Shown here piece by piece: positions 17,123-23,971 of a DNA stretch of 64,000 bases. The stretch is from Rhodosalinus halophilus. GTDB taxonomy: Bacteria > Pseudomonadota > Alphaproteobacteria > Rhodobacterales > Rhodobacteraceae. The stretch is from positions 124,001-188,000 of the forward strand of contig NZ_QNTQ01000010.1 of assembly GCF_003298775.1 (NCBI RefSeq), given 5' to 3'. Under the pieces are notes generated by a model, which did no database searches, had not been told where the DNA came from, and saw nothing but the letters and a program-made list of their open reading frames with translations. Every line of letters begins with the position of its first letter. Position 1 is the stretch's first letter. Made by a program: the position numbers and the translations under genes.

Positions 17123-18997
17123 CTATTCGTTGATGGTGCTCGAGCGCGCCCCGAGATCCGATTTCTCGATCCAGCGGCGCATGACGCCAGCCGCGGCCGC
17201 ACCATCCTGCGCCTCGATGGCCTTGCGCAGCTCCTGCACAGCGCTCGCCATCTCGAGCTCGGACAGACGACCTTCCTCCGCGCGCAGGATCTTGGGATGC
17301 GGCGTGGTGAGCATGTCGCTGCCGATCAGCAGCTCCTCGCTGAGCTTTTCGCCGTCACGCAGCCCGATGAACTCTATCGCGATGTCGCCATCCGGATTCT
17401 CCGGGCAGCGAACCGTGTATCCGGCGCCCTCGATCATCTGACGCGCGACCTGCTGGATCGACACCGGCGACCCCATATCGAGCACAAATACGTCGCCGCC
17501 TCGAGAGAACGAGCCGGCCAGCAGGACGAGGCGGACCGCCTCTGCCACGGTCATGAAGTAGCGGGTCACGTCTGCATGGGTCACCGTGACGGGTCCGCCG
17601 CGCGCAATCTGCTCCTCGAAGAGCGGGATCACGGACCCGGAGGAGCCGAGCACATTGCCGAAGCGAACCATGGAAAACCGCGTCCCGCCGGAGCGCGTGG
17701 CCAGATCCTGCACGATCAGTTCGGCCAGCCGCTTCGAGGCGCCCATGATGCCCTTTGGCCGCACCGCCTTGTCGGACGAGATCAGGATGAACCGTTCGAC
17801 CCCCGCCTCGCGCGCCGCATCGGCCATCACCTTCGTGCCGATCACGTTGTTGCGCAGTCCCTCGATGCAGTTCTTCTCGACCAGAACGACGTGCTTGTAG
17901 GCAGCGGCGTGCAGGACCACGTTGATCCCGTTCTCCGCGAGAACCCTCGAGACCAGGCTCTTTTCGCAGACCGAGCCGAGCACGGGAACGATCTCGATCC
18001 CGGTTTCCATGTCCTGAAGCTCGCGTTCGATGTTGAACAGCGAAAGCTCGCTGTGATCGAGCAGCACAAGCCGCGAAGGGCCCGCTGCGACGACCTGGCG
18101 GCAGAGCTCAGACCCGATGGAGCCTCCGGCCCCCGTCACAAGAACCGACCGCCCCTTGTAGGCATCGGTCACCTCCGGAAGCTCGGCCTCCATCCGTCCG
18201 CGCCCGAGAAGCTCGCTCAGCTCCGCGCGGGTCACGCGCTGGTGATCCGCCTTGTCGAGCACGAGCTGCGCGAAGGACGGCAGCGTCTGCACCTCGCAGC
18301 CGAGATTGCGAAGGCGGCGGGCGATCCGCGCCTGCGCCGGCCGGCCGGCCGAGGGCATCGCCAGAACGATGCGGTCGATTTCCTTGGTGGCGACGAGCTG
18401 CGGGAGTTGCACCGGCGAATGGACCTTGAGCCCGGCGACGGTGAGGCTTTGCAGCGTCGGGTTGTCGTCCACGAAGGCGACGGGCAGAAGCGTGTCGTCG
18501 GTGCGCAGCGCGGTCGCGAGCTGCTGGCCCGTCTGGCCGGCGCCGTAGATCAGGACATGCTTGCGCGCCTTTCCGGCGATGTAGATCCACAGCACGATCG
18601 ACCGGAGCCAGATCCGCCCGAGCACGGTGAGGATCAGGAAGGTCATCGTGTGCAGGATGAAGAGCTGCGTCGGCATCGCCGTCGCGGTCAGGGCGTTCAC
18701 GACGACGCCGGCACCACCCATCGCGACCGCGACCCAGGTCGTTCCCATGACGCCCTGCATCTCGTAGGCGTTGAGCTTGATGCGATGCAGCCCGAACCAG
18801 ATGATCAGCCCGCCGCCCACGGCGAGCATCGCGGCGAGGAACGGCAGGCTCGCCTGAAGCTCGACCCAGGCCGGCAGGCGGCCGAGAAGCAGCGCTTGCG
18901 ACAGCACGAAGGCGACCACGATGGTCAGAAGGTCGATTGCGAGGAGGATCCAGCTCTTTTGTGCGCGGCTCAAAGATGTGCAGAGCTCATAGAGCAT
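17123..18997 (-). CDS. CapD/WbpM-type nucleotide-sugar 4,6-dehydratase, membrane-bound
   Basis: 624 residues. Four membrane segments in the first 130 residues, a CoA-binding-like Rossmann domain ('VLIYGAGQTGQQLA'), then the SDR catalytic domain with 'VLVTGAGGSIGSELC', 'LHAAAYKHVVLVE' and 'SSDKAVRPKGIMGASKR'. The family makes UDP-4-keto-6-deoxy sugars such as the precursor of bacillosamine or QuiNAc for surface glycans. The start at 18997 follows a GGGGGA site; the frame stays open to 19093, adding an Arg-rich stretch unlike the family. The upstream gap carries a perfect CtrA box and a 16-base palindrome. Confidence 0.88.
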   Translation of the reverse strand: MLYELCTSLSRAQKSWILLAIDLLTIVVAFVLSQALLLGRLPAWVELQASLPFLAAMLAVGGGLIIWFGLHRIKLNAYEMQGVMGTTWVAVAMGGAGVVVNALTATAMPTQLFILHTMTFLILTVLGRIWLRSIVLWIYIAGKARKHVLIYGAGQTGQQLATALRTDDTLLPVAFVDDNPTLQSLTVAGLKVHSPVQLPQLVATKEIDRIVLAMPSAGRPAQARIARRLRNLGCEVQTLPSFAQLVLDKADHQRVTRAELSELLGRGRMEAELPEVTDAYKGRSVLVTGAGGSIGSELCRQVVAAGPSRLVLLDHSELSLFNIERELQDMETGIEIVPVLGSVCEKSLVSRVLAENGINVVLHAAAYKHVVLVEKNCIEGLRNNVIGTKVMADAAREAGVERFILISSDKAVRPKGIMGASKRLAELIVQDLATRSGGTRFSMVRFGNVLGSSGSVIPLFEEQIARGGPVTVTHADVTRYFMTVAEAVRLVLLAGSFSRGGDVFVLDMGSPVSIQQVARQMIEGAGYTVRCPENPDGDIAIEFIGLRDGEKLSEELLIGSDMLTTPHPKILRAEEGRLSELEMASAVQELRKAIEAQDGAAAAGVMRRWIEKSDLGARSSTINE

Positions 18998-19115
18998 TCC
19001 TGTCCCCCGGAAAGCCATTCTGGATCCAATTCGCAGGACCGGCAAAGTCGCTGTTTCGGCCTGTGCGCGACTCGTGAAGCGCCGATCATGCAAGCCTACG
19101 CTGCGGCAATTTGCC

Positions 19116-19130
19116 TTAACGCGAACTTAA
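19116..19130. promoter_or_regulatory. perfect CtrA-consensus box upstream of the capD-like gene
   Basis: TTAA-CGCGAAC-TTAA is an exact match to the CtrA consensus TTAA-N7-TTAA. It lies 118 bases before the proposed start of the leftward capD-like gene and 90 bases past the stop of the sugar transferase gene, in otherwise non-coding sequence. Confidence 0.6.
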
Positions 19131-19190
19131 AGCCTTCCCTGACCGAGAGACCGTAGCCCCCTGCAGCGAATTTTCACAAGCTCAAAATGC

Positions 19191-19206
19191 TGCATTTGCA
19201 AATGCA
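19191..19206. promoter_or_regulatory. 16-base perfect palindrome, candidate operator
   Basis: TGCATTTGCAAATGCA is a perfect inverted repeat in the gap between the sugar transferase and the capD-like gene, 60 bases from the CtrA box. It is AT-rich against a GC-rich background and has the symmetry and length of a dimeric repressor site. It is not followed by a T-run, so it is not a classic terminator. Confidence 0.5.
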
Positions 19207-19220
19207 AGGCGGTTTCCCGC

Positions 19221-19868
19221 CTAGTCTTCTGCGCGCGACCGGCGCCGCGGATGACCGGGAACCACCGGCAGCCGCCTGAAGACCGTGGCGAGCATGATCC
19301 ACAGATCGAGACACAGATCGCGGCGCGCGGCGTAGATCAGATCAAGCTGCGCCTTGCGCGGCACGCAACGGCGGACATAGACGGCCTCCGTCTCCGCCGC
19401 CGTCCGGCAGGGCGCGAGCAGGCGTTCTTCTTCCGCATGGTAGATCAGCGTGGCGAGCCCGGTGATGCCGGGGCGCGCGCGCAGCACGTCGGCGTAGAGT
19501 TCGGGAAAGGCCTCGACATAGCGCCGCAACGGCGGTCGCGGGCCCACGAAGCTCATCTCGCCGCGCAGGACGTTCCAGAGCTGCGGCAGCTCGTCGAGGC
19601 GCCAGCGGCGCAGCACGCGTCCGATCGGCGTGATCCGCGCCGCCTTGTCCCCGCCGGACACGCCGCTGTCGTCGTCGACCGGCGTCATCGTCCGGAACTT
19701 CCACAGAAGAAACGGCCGCCCCGGCGCCATCATGCGCTCGGAGAGGAAGAACACCGGCGGCCCGTCGCGCAGGCGCACCATCACGGCGACTGCGAGCACG
19801 AGCGGCGACAGGAGGACGGCAAGCCCGAGGGCGACCACGATATCGAAGGCGCGCTTGCCCGGAGTCAT
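19221..19868 (-). CDS. initiating sugar transferase (WcaJ/undecaprenyl-phosphate glycosylphosphotransferase type)
   Basis: 215 residues from the ATG at 19868, which has AGGA nine bases upstream and gives the usual family N-terminus 'MTPGKRAFDIVVALGLAVLL' with one membrane segment. The catalytic bacterial sugar transferase domain follows: 'WKFRTM', 'RRWRLDELPQLWNVLRGEMS', 'FVGPRPPL', 'RPGITGLA'. It transfers a sugar-1-phosphate to undecaprenyl phosphate to start polysaccharide synthesis. The frame is open to an earlier ATG at 19964 (32 extra residues, poor ribosome site), which cannot be excluded. Confidence 0.9.
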   Translation of the reverse strand: MTPGKRAFDIVVALGLAVLLSPLVLAVAVMVRLRDGPPVFFLSERMMAPGRPFLLWKFRTMTPVDDDSGVSGGDKAARITPIGRVLRRWRLDELPQLWNVLRGEMSFVGPRPPLRRYVEAFPELYADVLRARPGITGLATLIYHAEEERLLAPCRTAAETEAVYVRRCVPRKAQLDLIYAARRDLCLDLWIMLATVFRRLPVVPGHPRRRSRAED

Positions 19869-20062
19869 TTTCGCGATTCCTGTTGCAAAGATGGCACCCC
19901 GGTCCCCGAAGAACGGCGCATCGCGCGTTGCTTTCCCTGCGACGTCGTCTAATGTCGCGCTCATCTAAAGATCGTCCGGCCCGGGGCTGGCAAGTCGAAA
20001 GGCCGCTGCCTTGGCCCGACTGTGTCGATGCCGCCCGAACCGGCGGAGTCTGGGGGAAAGAC

Positions 20063-21184
20063 TTGCGCGTGCGCTGCCTGCGTCGATCCGTTCTGCTGTT
20101 GCTCTCCGCATTGTCGATCGCGGGTTGCAGTCTGCCCCGCGGCGCCGCGCTGCAATCCGAGATCCTGCGCGAGGACGCCGCCGATACGCCCAGCTTCCAG
20201 GTGGTCGAGGTCACGCGCGCGGTGGTGGCGGACATCGCCCGGTGGCCCGCCACCGGGTGGAGCGGAAGCTACCACTGGCTGACCACCGGGCGAGGTCCGA
20301 AATCGACGGTCATCAGGCCTGGCGACGAGGTGCGGATGGTGATCTGGGACAGCCAGGAGAACTCGCTCCTGACCGCTCCGGGACAGAAGAACATCGTCCT
20401 CGAAGCGATGGAGGTTTCGCCCGAAGGCACGATTTTCGTCCCATATGTCGAAGACGTGGTCGTCAGCGGTGCAACCCCTCAGCAAGCCCGGGCGCGGGTG
20501 CAGGAGGCGCTGGAAGAGATCGTGCCCTCCGCGCAGGTCCAACTTTCGGTCAAGCAGGGCGAAGACAACTCGATCGACATCGTTTCGGGCGTCGGCGTGC
20601 CCGGCAGCTACCCGCTGCCCTCTCGGGATTACACGATCCTCAGTGCGCTGGCGGCAGCGGGGGGCGTCCGCGAAAGTCTCGAGAACCCGCTGGTGCGGCT
20701 GATCCGGGGCGACGAGACCTACGAGATCCGCGCCGGACAGCTTTTCGAGGACGCCACCCATAACGTCCTGTTGCGCGGCGGCGACAAGATCGTGATCGAG
20801 GAGGATTCGCGGAGCTTCACCGCGCTCGGGGCGGCCGGCACCGAGGATCTCATGGCCTTCCCCGATGAAGAGGTGACGGCGCTGGAAGCGATGTCGCTGA
20901 TCGGCGGGCTGTCGGACTCGCGTGCCGATCCGGAAGGCGTGCTCGTCCTGCGCGAATACGACGCGCGTCATGTCGGCCGCACGCCGGGCCCCACGCATCG
21001 ACAGGTGATCTTCACCTTCGACCTGACCACGGCGGACGGGCTCTTCGCGGCGCGGAACTTCCTGATCAATCCGGACGACACGGTTCTGGTGACCGAGTCG
21101 CCCGTCACCAAGGCGCAGACGATCTTCAATCTCTTCGGCACGGTCTTCGGTCTGACCCGACAGGTCACGACGGTCGCCAACTGA
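20063..21184 (+). CDS. Wza-type polysaccharide export lipoprotein
   Basis: 373 residues. Lipoprotein signal with 'SIAGC' (Cys22), then the polysaccharide export (PES) domain ('STVIRPGDEVRMVIWDSQEN') and SLBB-type repeats ('GVPGSYPLPSRDYTILSALA' and a second near 'EEVTALEAMSLIGGLSDS'). Wza proteins form the outer-membrane channel for capsule or exopolysaccharide. I choose TTG at 20063, five bases after GGGGGA; a GTG at 20069 is the alternative. The frame is open upstream to 19883 but that part is antisense to the sugar transferase. A bidirectional terminator follows immediately. Confidence 0.88.
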   Translation: MRVRCLRRSVLLLLSALSIAGCSLPRGAALQSEILREDAADTPSFQVVEVTRAVVADIARWPATGWSGSYHWLTTGRGPKSTVIRPGDEVRMVIWDSQENSLLTAPGQKNIVLEAMEVSPEGTIFVPYVEDVVVSGATPQQARARVQEALEEIVPSAQVQLSVKQGEDNSIDIVSGVGVPGSYPLPSRDYTILSALAAAGGVRESLENPLVRLIRGDETYEIRAGQLFEDATHNVLLRGGDKIVIEEDSRSFTALGAAGTEDLMAFPDEEVTALEAMSLIGGLSDSRADPEGVLVLREYDARHVGRTPGPTHRQVIFTFDLTTADGLFAARNFLINPDDTVLVTESPVTKAQTIFNLFGTVFGLTRQVTTVAN

Positions 21185-21214
21185 AAAGGCCGCCCGGGCG
21201 GGGCGGCCTCTTCT
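21184..21214. terminator. bidirectional intrinsic terminator between wza-like gene and cytochrome c gene
   Basis: Stem AGGCCGCC (21187-21194) pairs perfectly with GGCGGCCT (21202-21209) around a seven-base loop. AAAA precedes it (a U-run for leftward transcripts) and CTCTTCT follows it (a weak U-run for rightward ones). It lies between two convergent genes. Confidence 0.75.
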
Positions 21215-21232
21215 CATGTCTGCCTGTCCCGG

Positions 21233-21673
21233 TCAGCTCTCGCCGGACGACTCGTCCGGGGCCACGTCCATCAGGTAGGCATAGATGTCCACCGCGCCTT
21301 CGCGCAGCTTGAACGCCATCTTGGAGCGGGCGCTGCTGTTGCCCGTATATTCGCGCAGGAAAGCCTGCGGGTCTTCGGTGTAGGCGACGAAATTCTCCTG
21401 GTTCCACTCGAGGCCCATCTCGGCCGCCTCGAGAATGCCGTCGCCGTAGCGGAAGTCTTCGACCTGCGCAGCCGGGCCGCCCACGACGCCATAGAGGTTG
21501 GGTCCGACGCGTCCGCCACGCTGGATCATCTCGCCGTCGGGGCTTTCGATCATGTGGCAGGCCTTGCAGCGGTTGAACAGATTCTCGCCCTCGGCCGGAT
21601 CGCCGGCATCCTGTGCCAAAGCGGGCGCAGCGATCGTCGCGGCCATCATCAGGGTCGTGGCTCTCAGGATCAT
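21233..21673 (-). CDS. periplasmic class I cytochrome c
   Basis: 146 residues. Signal peptide 1-20 (ending ALA), one haem-binding CKACH (Cys36, Cys39, His40), a 'GPNLYGVVGG' loop and the distal Met119 in 'SKMAFKL'. This is the pattern of small soluble class I electron carriers of the c2/c550 type. It stands alone on the minus strand, separated from the wza-like gene by a terminator and from the MFS gene by a divergent gap. The redox partner cannot be told from the sequence. Confidence 0.88.
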   Translation of the reverse strand: MILRATTLMMAATIAAPALAQDAGDPAEGENLFNRCKACHMIESPDGEMIQRGGRVGPNLYGVVGGPAAQVEDFRYGDGILEAAEMGLEWNQENFVAYTEDPQAFLREYTGNSSARSKMAFKLREGAVDIYAYLMDVAPDESSGES

Positions 21674-21802
21674 TCGTCTCTCTCCCTCGGTTAGCTGGGG
21701 TCACAGTTTAGTCCGCCATGTCGGTTGTCAACCTGGCGACCCCGAGGCCGGGGGAGGAGACGCAGCTTGCGTCGGCCGGCCCGGAGGCGCAAGGGGAACG
21801 CC

Positions 21803-23032
21803 ATGCGCTATCTTTCGTTCCTGCGCGACAACGCGCCCTGGCTCGCCGCGGGCGTCTTGCTCGCCTTCCTGTCGAGCTTCGGCCAGACCTTCTTCATCTC
21901 GGTCTTCGCCGGCGAGATCCGCGCCGAGTTCGGCCTGTCGCATGGCGCCTGGGGGCTGATCTACACCGCCGGCACCGGCGCCTCGGCGCTCGCGATGCTC
22001 TATGCCGGCGTGCTGACCGACCGTTTCCGCGCCCGCGCGCTGGGCGCGGCCGTGCTCGTGCTTCTGGCCGCGGCCTGCCTTTTCATGGCCGCCGTGCCGG
22101 CGCTCTGGGCGCTGCCGGTGGCGATCTTCCTGCTGCGCTTCGCCGGGCAGGGCATGACCAGCCACATCGCGATGGTCGCGATGGCGCGCTGGTTCGTGGC
22201 GACGCGCGGCCGCGCGCTGTCCACCGCGACGATGGGCTTCGCGGCGGGCGAGGCCTTCCTGCCGCTGATGTTCGTCTCGGCGCTGGCCTTCGCGGACTGG
22301 CGCGCGCTCTGGATCGTGGCCGCCGCGCTTGCCCTCGCCGGCATCCCGGCGCTGCTGGCGCTGCTGCGGCGCGAGCGGCTGCCGGCGGCGATGGCCGCAG
22401 AAAGCACGGCGACTCTCGGCATGGGCGCGGCACACTGGACGCGGGTCGCGGCGTTCCGCCACTGGCTTTTCTGGTGCATGGTCCCGGCCCTGCTGGGGCC
22501 TGCGGCCTTCAACACCGCCTTCTTCTTCCAGCAGGTGCACATCGCCGAGGTGAAGGGATGGAGCCACCTGGAACTGGTCGCGCTCTTTCCGGTCTATACC
22601 GGCACCTCCGTCGTCGCGATGCTGCTCTCGGGCTGGGCGCTCGACCGGCTTGGGACCGCGCGGCTGATGCCCTGGTTCCAGCTGCCGATGGTCGGCGCCT
22701 TCCTGCTGCTGGCGGTGGCGCCCACGCCGGCCCTCGCGCTGCCGGGGCTCTTCCTTATGGCGTTGACGACCGGCGCCAATTCGACCCTGCCCAACGCCTT
22801 CTGGGCCGAGTTCTACGGCACCCGCCACCTTGGCGCGATCAAGGCGATGGCCGCCGCGGTCATGGTGCTGGGCTCGGCCATCGGGCCGGGCGTGACGGGC
22901 ACCCTGATCGACGCAGGGATCGGCATCGAAACGCAGTTCGTGGGCATCGCGGCCTATTTCGTGGCGGCGAGCGCCTGCATGGCCTTCGGCATCCTGCGCG
23001 CCGCGCCCTCGCTGCCACCCCGGCCGGCCTAG
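21803..23032 (+). CDS. MFS family transporter
   Basis: 409 residues with about twelve hydrophobic segments and the MFS loop motif between segments 2 and 3 ('AGVLTDRFRARAL'). Substrate is not evident. The start at 21803 is preceded by AAGGGG; the frame is open upstream but Arg-rich and unlike a transporter. Its stop overlaps the stop of the convergent pfkB-type gene (CTAG at 23029-23032). Composition is richer in Ala and GC at third positions than the flagellar genes but not enough to argue for transfer. Confidence 0.85.
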   Translation: MRYLSFLRDNAPWLAAGVLLAFLSSFGQTFFISVFAGEIRAEFGLSHGAWGLIYTAGTGASALAMLYAGVLTDRFRARALGAAVLVLLAAACLFMAAVPALWALPVAIFLLRFAGQGMTSHIAMVAMARWFVATRGRALSTATMGFAAGEAFLPLMFVSALAFADWRALWIVAAALALAGIPALLALLRRERLPAAMAAESTATLGMGAAHWTRVAAFRHWLFWCMVPALLGPAAFNTAFFFQQVHIAEVKGWSHLELVALFPVYTGTSVVAMLLSGWALDRLGTARLMPWFQLPMVGAFLLLAVAPTPALALPGLFLMALTTGANSTLPNAFWAEFYGTRHLGAIKAMAAAVMVLGSAIGPGVTGTLIDAGIGIETQFVGIAAYFVAASACMAFGILRAAPSLPPRPA

Positions 23033-23901
23033 GGCCCGAGGCGCGCGTCCTGCACGTCCTTGAGGTCGGGGATCGCGTCCGCCGTGCCGGGCCGCGTCAC
23101 CATCAGCGCCGCGGCCACCTGCGCCTGCCCGATCGCCTGGGCCATCGGCAGCCCCCGGTCGAGCCCGGCCAGCAGATAGCCGGCGAAGGTGTCTCCCGCG
23201 CCCGTGGCATCCACCGCCTCGACGCGCGGCGCGGCGAAGTCCTGCACACCTTCGGCCCCGTGCCACCGCACGCCATCCGCGCCACGGGTCACAAGAACAT
23301 CAGGAACCCCCAGATCCGCAACCCGGCGCCCCAGCGCCGCCTCGAGCTGCTCCGCCTCAACGCGGTTGAGAATCAGCAGGTCGAGCACGTCCAGCACCGC
23401 GCCCACCGCCTGCGCGTCGAACGGTGCGGCGACATAGGCCGTGTGCAGGCCCAGCCGCTTCGCCGTGGCGAGCCATGCGCCCTGCCCGTTCGTCTCGTTC
23501 TGCGCCACCGCGCGGTCGCCCACCCGCGCCTCGGCGAGCGGCGCGTCGCGGGTCTCGTCGGGGATCGCGACATTGGCGCCCGGCCAGATCAGGATGCTGT
23601 TCTCGCCGGCCGGGTCCACCGCGATCACCGCGTGCCCGGTCACCTCGCCCACCTCCGCGATGTGCCGGGTATCCACGCCGTATTCCAGCAGCCGTTCCAC
23701 CGCCCAGCGCCCGTCGGGCCCCACCGCGCCCACATGCGCCACCCGCGCTGCCGCCCGCGCGGCGGCCACGGAGAGGTTCGCGCCCTTGCCGCCGAGCCCC
23801 CGCGTCAGGCTCTCGGCCGCCAGCGTCTCGCCCGGCCCCGGCAGGCGCGGGACACGATAGGCGAAATCGGCGTTGATCGAGCCGAGGTTCCACAGGGTCA
23901 T
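23029..23901 (-). CDS. PfkB-family carbohydrate kinase (ribokinase-like)
   Basis: 290 residues. Contains the first PfkB signature region ('GLGGKGANLSVAAARA', about 35-50), the substrate-side 'LILNRVEAEQL' and the catalytic 'VDATGAGDTFAGYLLAG' with the anion-hole GAGD and base Asp. The family phosphorylates sugars or nucleosides with ATP; ribokinase is the nearest guess. It lies 70 bases downstream of maeB on the same strand, and that short gap contains a degenerate copy of an intergenic motif and its ribosome site. Confidence 0.88.
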   Translation of the reverse strand: MTLWNLGSINADFAYRVPRLPGPGETLAAESLTRGLGGKGANLSVAAARAAARVAHVGAVGPDGRWAVERLLEYGVDTRHIAEVGEVTGHAVIAVDPAGENSILIWPGANVAIPDETRDAPLAEARVGDRAVAQNETNGQGAWLATAKRLGLHTAYVAAPFDAQAVGAVLDVLDLLILNRVEAEQLEAALGRRVADLGVPDVLVTRGADGVRWHGAEGVQDFAAPRVEAVDATGAGDTFAGYLLAGLDRGLPMAQAIGQAQVAAALMVTRPGTADAIPDLKDVQDARLGP

Positions 23902-23909
23902 CGCGCGCG

Positions 23910-23946
23910 ATCCTTCTTCTTGCTCCGAGTATTTCCGACGGAGGCG
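23910..23946 (-). repeat. degenerate copy of a short intergenic element
   Basis: Read on the minus strand, this short gap between maeB and the pfkB-type gene has the arrangement CTCCG-CGGA, TACTC, then CAAGAAGAAG. It recalls the elements at 26292 and 34750 and from memory resembles sequences common between Rhodobacterales genes. The match is loose. It overlaps the ribosome site of the pfkB-type gene. Confidence 0.25.
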
Positions 23947-23971
23947 GAGGCGGCGGCCGCGGGCACGGCCG

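Noticed and set aside
17297-19156. 619-codon open frame antisense to the capD-like gene
   Set aside because: Same cause; the minus strand gene has all expected SDR motifs.
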